In this document: positions 1-7,366 of the stretch, piece by piece
Layout of the letters: each line of letters begins with the position of its first letter
How positions within the stretch are numbered: the first letter of the stretch is position 1
NCBI GenBank assembly: GCA_945896935.1
Contig: CAMDER010000082.1
Span: forward strand, 1-7,508
Direction of reading: 5' to 3'
DNA: 7,508 bases
DNA from: Bifidobacterium breve
Lineage (GTDB): Bacteria > Actinomycetota > Acidimicrobiia > Acidimicrobiales > Ilumatobacteraceae
Notes under the pieces: generated by a model
The model's input: the letters and a program-made list of their open reading frames with translations, nothing else
The model's database searches: none
What the model was told of the DNA's origin: nothing
Position numbers and translations under genes: made by a program

Positions 1-224
1 AGTCGCCAACGCAGCGATATGAGGCTACGGATTCAGCCAACCTGTCTTGCTTGGCGCTTTGAGGCCAATTCCACCCGTTCGTGGATGTCATGCATGGGTG
101 CCAAACTGACATGGCTCAAGATCAACTCTTCGGCACCCAGGGTCCGCGGATTAGGTTGGGTCCTGCCAATAGTGTCGCACAGAGATATCGCTCAAACATC
201 AACTAACGAACGTACGGAGTCATC
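1..224. other. Leader region without a supported gene
   Basis: I see no convincing gene here. The plus frames close early: one ends in a stop at 20-22 after VANAAI, another at 60-62, and either could be the tail of a gene beginning left of the window. On the minus strand one frame is open between stops at 192-194 and 33-35 but has no good start or ribosome site. Another minus frame could start at 112 or 91 and run off the left edge, but its residues look random. The stretch therefore most likely holds the promoter and leader of the SDR gene. I could not pick a convincing -35/-10 pair. Confidence 0.4.
216..219 (+). promoter_or_regulatory. Ribosome binding site of the SDR gene
   Basis: GGAG lies five bases before the ATG at 225. 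It supports that ATG as the start, and the TGxxxGIG nucleotide-binding motif then falls at the usual distance from the N-terminus. Confidence 0.7.
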
Positions 225-1064
225 ATGGGAACTCAAGGTCGCTTACAAGACAAAGTTGCAGTCATCACCGGTGCCGCTAGTGGTATCGGTGCCGGGACTG
301 TTCGTCGATTCATTGAAGAAGGCGCCAAGGTCGTCATCGCCGACATCCAAGATGAACCAGGCCTTGCACTCGCCAAAGAATTCGGAGCGAATGCGCGATA
401 CATCCACACTGATGTCACATCAGAAGATCAAGTCGCCGCGGCTGTCGATCTTGCTGTCAAAGAATTCGGTCGTATTGACATCATGTTCAATAACGCCGGA
501 GTCGTCGGTGCAGTTGGCCGTATCTCTGAGACCAATACCGATCAATGGAATCGCACAGTTGCGATTCTCTTGAACAGTGTGTATTTCGGCATGAAGCATG
601 CGTCTCGCCACATGGTTCCGCAAGGAAGCGGTGTCATCATCTCAACGTCAAGCACCGCCGGAATTCTCGGTGGACTCGGACCGCATTGTTACACCGCTTG
701 CAAGCATGCTGTCATCGGAATTACCAAGTCAGTTGCTTCAGAACTCGCAAGTGACGGCATCCGCGTCAACGCCATTTCTCCGGGCAACACCGCGACCGCA
801 ATGACTTCAGCAGTGATGACCGGCGAAGCCGATCAGCTTGACGCAACCGCTGAACATATCGCCAAGGGTTCATTGCTCGGTATCGCCGGCCTACCTGAAG
901 ACATCGCTAACGCTGCGGTGTACCTTGCAAGCGACGAAGCGCGCTACATCACCGGCCACACTTTGGTTGTCGATGCGGGCGCAACAACTCTTGGTGGCAC
1001 TGGCCGCTTCCATCGTCAGCCCACCGCCATGATGCGTGAAGCAGGCGTGCGCGAAAACGGCTGA
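225..1064 (+). CDS. Short-chain dehydrogenase/reductase (classical SDR, NAD(H)-type)
   Basis: This 279-residue protein is a cytosolic NAD(P)-dependent oxidoreductase that would interconvert an alcohol and a ketone. The Rossmann motif TGAASGIG is at residues 15-22. D40 ends the second beta strand (VVIAD), which in this family favours NAD(H) over NADP(H). NNAG is at 89-92. The catalytic set is N117, S143, Y156 and K160 (YTACK at 156-160), with S143 and Y156 thirteen residues apart as expected. SPG at 185-187 is the usual cofactor-loop motif. The conserved GHTLVVDAG block normally closes the fold; about 25 further residues follow it, so the protein is somewhat longer than the common ~250-residue forms. 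It stands alone on the plus strand and converges on the zinc alcohol dehydrogenase 25 bp away. Family assignment is secure. The substrate is unknown; a cyclic, terpenoid or steroid alcohol is a guess from the neighbouring genes. Confidence 0.93.
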   Translation: MGTQGRLQDKVAVITGAASGIGAGTVRRFIEEGAKVVIADIQDEPGLALAKEFGANARYIHTDVTSEDQVAAAVDLAVKEFGRIDIMFNNAGVVGAVGRISETNTDQWNRTVAILLNSVYFGMKHASRHMVPQGSGVIISTSSTAGILGGLGPHCYTACKHAVIGITKSVASELASDGIRVNAISPGNTATAMTSAVMTGEADQLDATAEHIAKGSLLGIAGLPEDIANAAVYLASDEARYITGHTLVVDAGATTLGGTGRFHRQPTAMMREAGVRENG

Positions 1065-1089
1065 TCTAGTAACTACAGATAGCCCGGGA

Positions 1090-2124
1090 TCAGACTCGCG
1101 GGTCAACCAAGATCTTTGTATGAACTGATGTGCCACTCGCCAAATCGGCCAGTGCTCCATCAAGGCCGTCCAGTCCAACTGTGAGTGAATGCAACGGCTC
1201 GGTACGGAATCTTCCATCGGCGATCATTCCCATGCACATCTCAAACTCTTCGTGGTTATATGCCAATGACGACGACACCGAGATCTCTTTCATTAACCAT
1301 TGCACCGGAGTAATGGGAGCGTCTTGATCGGCGAGACCGATCAAACACATCGATCCGCCTCGGCGCGCCAAATCAACTGCTGACTGAACTGCAAAAGATC
1401 GACCAACACATTCGTACACAATGTCGGCGCCCAAACCATGTGAGAGTTCTTTCACGAGTCGATCGGCGTCGGCACCTGGGACCACCACATGATGTGCACC
1501 AAGTTCGGTCGCTAATGAACGGCGCTGTTCGTTTGGCTCAACAACGATCACAACGCCAGCGCCGGCAGCTTTCACCCATTGCATTGCGCCAAGGCCAATT
1601 GGCCCGGCACCTTGAATCACCGCAATATCGCCAAGTCGAATTCCACTGCGACGAACCGCATGAAAGGCAACTGTCGTCGGTTCAACTTGCGCGGCTTGCG
1701 CATCATTCAAGAGTGGATTCGTCTTCACAACGCGCATTGCGTCAACTGCAATACGGGGCGCAAACCCTCCATGCTTAGGAGCCATTGCATCACGGCCAAG
1801 TGCAGAGAGCAATGACACCATGCAGCGGTCGGCTTGACCAGCTCGGCACGGAGCACATTGGCCGCACGCCGGGGCGACAGCAACGACAACGCGATCGCCT
1901 TCACTCAAAGATTTAACATCGGAGCCAACTGCACTCAGCGTGCCCGACCATTCGTGTCCGCAAATAGCCGGGTTGTATGGACCCCCCGATTGATAGGCGT
2001 GAATATCGGTACCGCAGATACCGCAGAAAGCGATATCAACCACGACGCCATTTGAGGCTGGGGTCGGATCTGGAAATTCAACCATCTCGACTTTGTTTAA
2101 ACCTGTGATCAATGCTGCAAACAT
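1090..2124 (-). CDS. Zinc-dependent medium-chain alcohol dehydrogenase
   Basis: This 344-residue protein belongs to the medium-chain (GroES-like plus Rossmann) dehydrogenases, with resemblance to the threonine/sorbitol/butanediol dehydrogenase branch. It would oxidise an alcohol to a ketone or aldehyde with NAD(P). The catalytic-zinc region shows C37 in CGICGTD, H57-E58 in GHEWSG, and E148 in VEPTTVAFHA. The structural-zinc loop has all four cysteines: C87, C90, C93 and C101. The cofactor motif GAGPIG is at 172-177, and E196 after the next strand (VVIVVE) suggests NAD(H) preference. The ATG start is supported by a strong GAGAGGGG ribosome site five bases upstream (plus-strand 2130-2137). It is transcribed away from the ABM gene and converges on the SDR. 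All metal and cofactor residues are present, so it should be active. The substrate cannot be assigned. Confidence 0.93.
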   Translation of the reverse strand: MFAALITGLNKVEMVEFPDPTPASNGVVVDIAFCGICGTDIHAYQSGGPYNPAICGHEWSGTLSAVGSDVKSLSEGDRVVVAVAPACGQCAPCRAGQADRCMVSLLSALGRDAMAPKHGGFAPRIAVDAMRVVKTNPLLNDAQAAQVEPTTVAFHAVRRSGIRLGDIAVIQGAGPIGLGAMQWVKAAGAGVVIVVEPNEQRRSLATELGAHHVVVPGADADRLVKELSHGLGADIVYECVGRSFAVQSAVDLARRGGSMCLIGLADQDAPITPVQWLMKEISVSSSLAYNHEEFEMCMGMIADGRFRTEPLHSLTVGLDGLDGALADLASGTSVHTKILVDPRV

Positions 2125-2225
2125 GACGACCCCTCTCGCTCATCTGGACTGATGAACAGATTGAAGAATACGCCACACGGCACCTCGACTCATGGCTCAG
2201 ACCAGTCGCCGAATAAGGTTGCGCC
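2125..2225. promoter_or_regulatory. Divergent intergenic region between the alcohol dehydrogenase and ABM genes
   Basis: This 101-bp spacer separates two genes transcribed apart, so it should hold a promoter for each. It contains a short inverted repeat, TCATC (2140-2144) and GATGA (2151-2155) with six bases between, just upstream of the dehydrogenase ribosome site. Arms this short can arise by chance. I could not identify convincing -35/-10 boxes. Shared regulation of the two genes is plausible from the layout but not shown. Confidence 0.4.
2130..2137 (-). promoter_or_regulatory. Strong ribosome binding site of the zinc alcohol dehydrogenase
   Basis: Read on the minus strand this is GAGAGGGG, five bases before the ATG at 2124. 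It fixes that ATG as the start and suggests efficient translation. Confidence 0.7.
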
Positions 2226-2573
2226 ATGAGCCTTATTGCCATCGAAGCATCTATCCGCCTCAACGACCCCGCCGTTCGCGACGCCGCAGTTGCCGATTCA
2301 GTCAAATTTCAACAGGCCACTCGCGATGACGAGCCCGGTTGCATCGCCTATTGCTTTGCTGCCGACCCTTGCGAGCCCGATCACATTCAGGTGTACGAGT
2401 TGTGGGCCGACGAAGAAACTTTGGCTGCGCATTTTGATCACCCGAACTATCACAACATGCGTGAACTACTCGGCAAGTACGGACTCAAGTCAGCAGTGAG
2501 CCGCAAGCATCGCATCGATGCCACGGCACCCGTGTACGGAGCAGACTTCAAGGCCAGCGCCAAATTCAGCTGA
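2226..2573 (+). CDS. ABM-domain protein (putative quinol/antibiotic-biosynthesis monooxygenase)
   Basis: This 115-residue protein has the dimeric alpha-beta barrel signature of the antibiotic biosynthesis monooxygenase family: an opening strand MSLIAIEASI, a helix, then EPGCIAYCFAADP at 36-48, HIQVYELW at 53-60, and the ADEETLAAHFDHP helix with H69 at 61-73. The family includes small cofactor-free oxygenases acting on quinols and polyketides, but many members have no proven activity. The length matches a single-domain protein, with roughly 20 extra residues at the C-terminus. AAGG at 2215-2218, seven bases before the ATG, is a reasonable ribosome site. It sits alone on the plus strand, divergent from the alcohol dehydrogenase and convergent with the synthetase/Rieske operon. 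A role in handling an oxygenated intermediate is inference from that context. Confidence 0.85.
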   Translation: MSLIAIEASIRLNDPAVRDAAVADSVKFQQATRDDEPGCIAYCFAADPCEPDHIQVYELWADEETLAAHFDHPNYHNMRELLGKYGLKSAVSRKHRIDATAPVYGADFKASAKFS

Positions 2574-2575
2574 TT

Positions 2576-2591
2576 CGGTTCAACTGAACCG
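2576..2591. terminator. Candidate bidirectional terminator hairpin
   Basis: CGGTTCAACTGAACCG is self-complementary (CGGTTCA against TGAACCG around a two-base centre), giving a six-pair stem with an AACT loop. It lies two bases after the ABM stop codon and 15 bases after the synthetase stop on the other strand, which is where a shared terminator would be expected. No T-run follows on either strand, so it may be a weak terminator or a 3'-end stabilising hairpin. Confidence 0.42.
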
Positions 2592-2606
2592 CATGCACAT
2601 TGCAAG

Positions 2607-4229
2607 CTACTGCAGAGCGATTTCTTTAGCCCAGCGATAATCGGCTTTACCCGACGGGCTGCGGTATACCGCATCAACAAAAATGACGCGCCGGGGCGCT
2701 TTATACGTGGCAATCTGTTTCTTCACGTACTCAATCAGTTCAGTTTCTGAGATGTCTGAATGACGAGAGGCGATCAGGGTGACGATCTCGCCGAACCGAG
2801 TATCGGGTATTCCGACGGCAACACAGTCTTCAATACTTGGGTGAGCGCGTGCAGCGACTTCAACTTCTTCGGGGTACACCTTCTCGCCGCCAGTGTTAAT
2901 ACACACTGAACCTCTTCCGCGAAGATGCACAGTTCCGTCGGCATCAATTTCGGCGAAGTCACCAGGAATCGTGTATCGCACGCCATCGATCACACGAAAA
3001 GTCTTCGCCGATTTTTCAGGATCACCAAAATAGCCATCGGGCATTGAGCCAGAGGCCGCCAACACGCCGGAGCGACCACTACCAAATTCAATCTTTTCCC
3101 AAGTTTGGTCGTCGAATAACGCCGTGTTGGGCGTGACCATAAATGCTGCAGTCGCCACCGGGTCTTGGCCAGGCATCGTCATCGCCACAGCGAACGGACC
3201 ACCTTCGGAGGCGCCCACCATGTCGAGGATTACGGCATTGGTCGCTCGCTTCATGAGCGCTCGTTTCATTTCTGCCGACAAAGTGGCACCCGTTGAAACG
3301 ATGCGACCAAGTGACGAGAGGTCGTACGTTTTGCCTTCAGATTCAACACGTTCAAGTTCTTCGACGATGGGCCGAGCAAAGGCGTCACCAACTATTGACA
3401 ATTGATTCACCCGTTCGCGCTCGACGAGTCGCAACAATTCGGCTGCTGAAAACTTGCGTCCTCCGAGTAGTACCACTGTGCCGCCAAGAACAAATGTCGA
3501 GAATGCCAAGAACATCGCGGTTCCGTGCATCAATGGAGGCGCAGTCATATTGACCGGACTCTTGCCCGAGTTGCTCAATTCGCTGGCGACTCGAGAAACA
3601 TCATCGATCGTTTCAGGAAGCGGTAAACCAAGCGATGCATAGCCCGTGAATGCGAGAGCCCCAAATAAACCCGAGTGGCTCCACACGACACCTTTGGGTA
3701 AACCAGTGGTTCCGCCCGTGTACAACAAAAGTGAATCTGCACCCGAACGTTGAATCGGAGCCATTGGTTGATGTGATGCCATTGCCGCGTCGTAGTCAAC
3801 TGCACCAGGCAACAATGCAAGATCATCTCCCCCGTTGACCTGCAAGAACAATTTGATATTTGGCAAAGATGCGCGAGCCTGTTCAACAACTTCACTGAAT
3901 GCCCCGTGATACACCAAGGCCGTTGCACCAGAATCGGACAACACGTGCACAATCTCGGGTGCCTTATAGCGATAGTTCACATTGACGGTGCTGGCGCGAA
4001 CTTTGAAAGAGGCGTAAGCAGTTTCAAGATACTCGGGACAGTTGAATAACAATTGCCCAACCTTGGCGTCATGACCAACGCCAAACTCTGTGAACAGCGA
4101 AGCAATACGCGCCGCCCGATCATCAAGATCACGCCAGCGAATATGCGTGTCGCCAATGACAACTGCAACATGATCAGGCTGTTTGGCAGCAAGTGCTTCC
4201 CACAGCGTGGCCCAACTCTCGTTCAACAT
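2607..4229 (-). CDS. AMP-forming acyl-CoA synthetase, FadD17/FadD19-like (second synthetase of the operon)
   Basis: This 540-residue enzyme of the acyl-adenylate (ANL) superfamily would join a carboxylic acid to CoA through an acyl-AMP, using ATP. The P-loop LYTGGTTGLPKG is at 169-180. VGDAFARP (280-287) and the A5 region GASEGG (339-344) follow. PGDFAEIDADG at 422-432 carries the ribose-binding Asp. GRGSVCINTGGEK at 438-450 is the A8 hinge region, in which the usual second Asp is Val. K528 in SPSGKADY is the expected catalytic lysine. The signatures resemble, from memory, actinobacterial FadD17/FadD19-type ligases for steroid side chains, but the true substrate is unknown. It is the last gene of the operon, starting 32 bp after the Rieske stop. 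Its ribosome site is weak (GAG six bases before the ATG), and an in-frame stop 21 bases upstream rules out a longer start nearby. It is a paralogue of the 5731-7362 gene. Confidence 0.93.
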   Translation of the reverse strand: MLNESWATLWEALAAKQPDHVAVVIGDTHIRWRDLDDRAARIASLFTEFGVGHDAKVGQLLFNCPEYLETAYASFKVRASTVNVNYRYKAPEIVHVLSDSGATALVYHGAFSEVVEQARASLPNIKLFLQVNGGDDLALLPGAVDYDAAMASHQPMAPIQRSGADSLLLYTGGTTGLPKGVVWSHSGLFGALAFTGYASLGLPLPETIDDVSRVASELSNSGKSPVNMTAPPLMHGTAMFLAFSTFVLGGTVVLLGGRKFSAAELLRLVERERVNQLSIVGDAFARPIVEELERVESEGKTYDLSSLGRIVSTGATLSAEMKRALMKRATNAVILDMVGASEGGPFAVAMTMPGQDPVATAAFMVTPNTALFDDQTWEKIEFGSGRSGVLAASGSMPDGYFGDPEKSAKTFRVIDGVRYTIPGDFAEIDADGTVHLRGRGSVCINTGGEKVYPEEVEVAARAHPSIEDCVAVGIPDTRFGEIVTLIASRHSDISETELIEYVKKQIATYKAPRRVIFVDAVYRSPSGKADYRWAKEIALQ

Positions 4230-4261
4230 GAGTGACTCAACTATCTCTCAGAATTAACATT

Positions 4262-5722
4262 TCAGCCCTGCGGCATGACGAACGGAGTTAACTCATCGGC
4301 ACTTCGACCGTCAGCGGCGAGTCCTTCAAGGATGCAGTTATCAATATGGCGATGAATCAATCGCATGCGCGCTTCTTGATACACGCCAAATGAGACGCCT
4401 TTCTTGGCTCGCTTGGCAGTCACCTTGAGCCCAAGTTGAACCTTGGGCAAGTTAGCCATGTCTTGTTCAAAGACATCGGCCAATCCAGACATTCCTTCGG
4501 CTTCTGTCCACTTCTGCTCGAGACGCAAACGTTGGATGGGAGCAACTGCTGGACGTTCTTTTCCTTCAGGCACCGGCATCATGCGAATCACGTCCATGAA
4601 ACACGTGTCGGGGGTTGGACCTGGACGCCAGCGATAGACCAACGACTGACCGGTTCCAGCCCACGGAGCAAATGCTGGGAACAAGTGGTACAGGTGCGCA
4701 TCAAGCATTTCTGAATCAGAAGTTTGCGAGAGATCTTTTCCATACAGCGGACCCATCACCGAACGGAATACATCAGCGACAACTGCACGAGCTGTTGACC
4801 CTTCAGGAACTTCGACTGCTCCACGAGCCGCACGGGCTGAGAACGCAAGATAGGCGTCGGCAACTTGTTGTTCAGTCAGATCGCCAAGATGGGGACTCTG
4901 CAGGCCAAAACCATTCACGAAACGGGTCACAAAAGGCGACTCGGGCCAAATGGAGTATTCACTATTGGTGTCGCCCGCAAACTCAAGAATCTGCGGGTGC
5001 GTTGCGATCACGTGATAGCCCTCAGCAAAGGCTTCCATGACCACTTTCCAGTTTGCCGGAACTTCTTTCACGGCGTGGAAAGCCTTGTAACGATTACTCA
5101 TATTGAAGTCACGACCAAAGTGTTCAATCAATTTGTCCGCCACTTGCTCAAAGGGAATCGCGTCCGGATCAAGGTTCACAAAAACAAATCCGCACCATTC
5201 GGTGACCTGAGCTTGCGGCAAACACGAATCAGCCTGTTGCCACACTTGCGGGAAATCCCATTCGGCCGGCAACTCAACGAGTTCGCCGTCGAGGTCCCAG
5301 CGCCAACCGTGAAATGGACAGCGGAACGACGCGACGCGACCATCGTCAACACGCAACTTTGTTCCGCGATGCAAGCACGAGTTGTAATACGCCTTGATTG
5401 AGCCATCTTTGGTACGGGTGACGATGAGCGATTGATCAGCAACGTCGTACACGACGTGATCGCCGGGTTGTGCTACTTCGTCAACAGTGCATGCCATCTG
5501 CCAAGTCTTGGTCCACATGAATTCGTTTTCTAAAGCGGCAAAGGCATGTGAGGTGTACCGCAATTTGGGTACATCGGCGGTTCCTTGCAACTCGTACGAA
5601 TGATCCTTTAAAGAAGCGGGAACAGGACGGGTATCGGCCTCGAGCAAGTCTTGAACGCTCGGACCGGTACTGCGCGCCTTGCCCAAATTCTTGATATCTA
5701 ATCCTGGATCAACAGCAGTCAT
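4262..5722 (-). CDS. Rieske non-haem iron oxygenase, large (alpha) subunit
   Basis: This 486-residue protein (from the ATG at 5722) is a ring-hydroxylating-type oxygenase that would use O2 and two electrons to hydroxylate an organic substrate. The N-terminal Rieske [2Fe-2S] domain has C116 and H118 (SCLHRG) and C135 and H138 (CPFHGW). The C-terminal catalytic domain has H237 and H242 in GYHVIATH, with D421 in FEQDMANLP as the likely third iron ligand. The residue that passes electrons between centres, Asp in naphthalene dioxygenase, is E234 here, as in many relatives. Cluster and iron residues are complete, so it should be functional. The frame extends to a TTG at 5734, but the ATG four codons in has a strong AGGGG site and is preferred. 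It lies 8 bp after the first synthetase and 32 bp before the second. No beta subunit, ferredoxin or reductase is adjacent, so it may be an alpha-only oxygenase using electron carriers encoded elsewhere. Substrate unknown. Confidence 0.93.
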   Translation of the reverse strand: MTAVDPGLDIKNLGKARSTGPSVQDLLEADTRPVPASLKDHSYELQGTADVPKLRYTSHAFAALENEFMWTKTWQMACTVDEVAQPGDHVVYDVADQSLIVTRTKDGSIKAYYNSCLHRGTKLRVDDGRVASFRCPFHGWRWDLDGELVELPAEWDFPQVWQQADSCLPQAQVTEWCGFVFVNLDPDAIPFEQVADKLIEHFGRDFNMSNRYKAFHAVKEVPANWKVVMEAFAEGYHVIATHPQILEFAGDTNSEYSIWPESPFVTRFVNGFGLQSPHLGDLTEQQVADAYLAFSARAARGAVEVPEGSTARAVVADVFRSVMGPLYGKDLSQTSDSEMLDAHLYHLFPAFAPWAGTGQSLVYRWRPGPTPDTCFMDVIRMMPVPEGKERPAVAPIQRLRLEQKWTEAEGMSGLADVFEQDMANLPKVQLGLKVTAKRAKKGVSFGVYQEARMRLIHRHIDNCILEGLAADGRSADELTPFVMPQG

Positions 5723-5725
5723 GAT

Positions 5726-5731
5726 TCCCCT
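5726..5731 (-). promoter_or_regulatory. Ribosome binding site that decides the Rieske gene start
   Basis: On the minus strand AGGGGA lies three to four bases before the ATG at 5722, and its first base is the last base of the preceding synthetase's TGA stop. The alternative TTG at 5734 would overlap that stop and has no comparable purine-rich site, so the ATG is the better start. The arrangement suggests translational coupling. Confidence 0.7.
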
Positions 5732-7362
5732 CAATCAGCTTGTGCTTCAAACAACTTCTTGGCAAGTCCGTAGTCGGCCTTGCCATTTGCCGCACGCGGC
5801 ACTGTGTCCACCATAACGAGTTGTTTCGGAACTTTATAACTCGACAACTTTGTCTTGGTGTAAGCGATCACTTCATCGCCGCTTGGAGTCTTAGCTCCTG
5901 GATTCACCGATGCGACTCCGACAACCCGCTGACCAAACTTCTCATCGGGGATACCGAACACCAGACAATCGGCGACGAGATCATGAGTTTTAACCGCTTC
6001 TTCTACCTCTTCGGGGAACACTTTTTCACCTGCTGTGTTGATGCAGTTTGAGCCGCGACCGAGCAAAGTGATCGTTCCATCGGCCTCAACAACTGCCATA
6101 TCGCCGGGGAAGCTGTACCGAACTCCATCAAACGACCTGAATGTGCGCTCCGACTTCTCGGGGTCTTTGTAATAACCAATCGGCACTCCTGATCCGCTGA
6201 CACCCACCATTCCCTGCTCGCCCGAACCATGAACAACTTCTTTGCCAGTTTCAAAATTGATGACCTTGGTGTTAGGCATCGCTCCAAACTTCGCGGTCGT
6301 GTTGACATTGTCTTTGGTCGCCATGGTTTGTCCCATGCCACCTTCACTTGATCCGAGAATGTCCATCACCACAGTTGTCGTCATGTATTCAAAAAGTTCG
6401 GCCTTGATGTCCGATGAGAACATCGCACCTGTCGACATAATCATCTTGACTGACGAAGTATCAAACGGCGTACCACTTTCGGCCTGAGTCTTGAGCGCTT
6501 GCACCATCGGACGAGCGAAGGCATCGCCGACGATGATCAACGTCGCAATTGCGTGCTTCTCAACTGCCCTGAACATCTTCGCCGCATCAAATGACTGACC
6601 TTCAAGAAGCACTACTTTGCCGGCCATGAGATGCGGAACTAATGCACCGAGCCACACGCCAGTGCCGTGCATCAACGGGCAACAGGGCATACCGACGGTT
6701 TGACCCATCGCGGAATGCAGCATCTTGGCGAGACCAGTCACTTCCTCAAGACTTTTGAGGGGCGGTAATCCGGCGCTATTGGTATAAAAACCCAAGAACC
6801 CTTCAGTGAATGAACCCATTGGATACATCACGCCTTTGGGCATACCAGTGGTTCCGCCCGTGTACAACATGTACACATCGTCTTCTCCACGAGCGATACG
6901 CGGAGCGGGGTCGTAATCATCCAACACCGACTCCCATGGCAATGAACCACGTACACCGGCCGACTCACTATCGAGAACCTCAATCAACAATTTCAACTTC
7001 GGCAAGCGATCTTTGATACGCGCAATGCGATCGCCGAGACTTGAGTGGAAAACCAATGCTTCGCAATCGGCATTGTCGAGCAAATAAAGCAACTCATCAT
7101 CGAGATAGCGATAGTTGACATTGACTGGAGTAATGCGGCTCTTGAAAGCTGCGTATTGAGTCACGAGATACTCAGGGCAGTTGTACATAAACATGCCGAC
7201 TTTTGAATCAAGTCCGAGTCCTAGATCACTAAATGCCGAAGCGAGTCGCGCGGCCCATTCGTCGTATTGCGCCCACGTCACTTCTTGGTCGCCATATGCA
7301 ATGGCACAGGCTTCAGGAAACTCATCGGCGTGTGCTTCAAAAATATCGGCGAATGTCAACAT
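5731..7362 (-). CDS. AMP-forming acyl-CoA synthetase, FadD17/FadD19-like (first synthetase of the operon)
   Basis: This 543-residue ANL-superfamily ligase (from the ATG at 7362) would activate a carboxylic acid to its CoA thioester through an acyl-AMP. The P-loop LYTGGTTGMPKG is at 166-177. VGDAFARP (278-285) and the A5 region GSSEGG (337-342) follow, then FPGDMAVVEADG (418-429). The A8 hinge region is GRGSNCINTAGEK (435-447), with Asn where Asp is usual. K528 in ANGKADY is the catalytic lysine. It is the first gene of the three-gene operon and paralogous to the 2607-4229 gene: the same motif order, the same lysine number, but clearly diverged sequence, so different acid substrates are likely. 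The frame also allows a TTG at 7374, but the ATG has a GGGGGA ribosome site four bases upstream and gives the more usual N-terminus (MLTFADIFEAHA). Substrate unknown; steroid, terpenoid or aromatic acids are all possible. Confidence 0.93.
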   Translation of the reverse strand: MLTFADIFEAHADEFPEACAIAYGDQEVTWAQYDEWAARLASAFSDLGLGLDSKVGMFMYNCPEYLVTQYAAFKSRITPVNVNYRYLDDELLYLLDNADCEALVFHSSLGDRIARIKDRLPKLKLLIEVLDSESAGVRGSLPWESVLDDYDPAPRIARGEDDVYMLYTGGTTGMPKGVMYPMGSFTEGFLGFYTNSAGLPPLKSLEEVTGLAKMLHSAMGQTVGMPCCPLMHGTGVWLGALVPHLMAGKVVLLEGQSFDAAKMFRAVEKHAIATLIIVGDAFARPMVQALKTQAESGTPFDTSSVKMIMSTGAMFSSDIKAELFEYMTTTVVMDILGSSEGGMGQTMATKDNVNTTAKFGAMPNTKVINFETGKEVVHGSGEQGMVGVSGSGVPIGYYKDPEKSERTFRSFDGVRYSFPGDMAVVEADGTITLLGRGSNCINTAGEKVFPEEVEEAVKTHDLVADCLVFGIPDEKFGQRVVGVASVNPGAKTPSGDEVIAYTKTKLSSYKVPKQLVMVDTVPRAANGKADYGLAKKLFEAQAD

Positions 7363-7366
7363 CTGT

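Noticed and set aside
85..112. Inverted repeat ATGTCA / TGACAT with a 16-base spacer upstream of the SDR gene
   Set aside because: Six-base arms with a long spacer are expected by chance in a region this size, and it is more than 100 bp from the start codon.
33..191. Minus-strand open frame of about 50 codons in the leader region
   Set aside because: The composition looks faintly protein-like near its end (MHDIHERVELASKRQARQVG), but there is no ribosome site or recognisable family and the length is within chance.
19..573. 184-codon open frame on the plus strand overlapping the SDR start
   Set aside because: It is out of frame with the SDR, whose motifs are unmistakable. Its own translation has no recognisable fold and no ribosome site, so it is a shadow frame.
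1065..1089. Possible terminator between the convergent SDR and alcohol dehydrogenase genes
   Set aside because: The ATCT/AGAT pairing would need a bulge and a very small loop, and no T-run follows. I do not see a credible hairpin.
4229..4239. 11-base palindrome TGAGTGACTCA over the start of the second synthetase
   Set aside because: It lies inside an operon over a start codon, is short, and is likely incidental to the weak ribosome site.
4865..5401. 178-codon plus-strand frame opposite the Rieske gene
   Set aside because: It is antisense to a gene with complete catalytic motifs and has no recognisable domain; it is a shadow frame.
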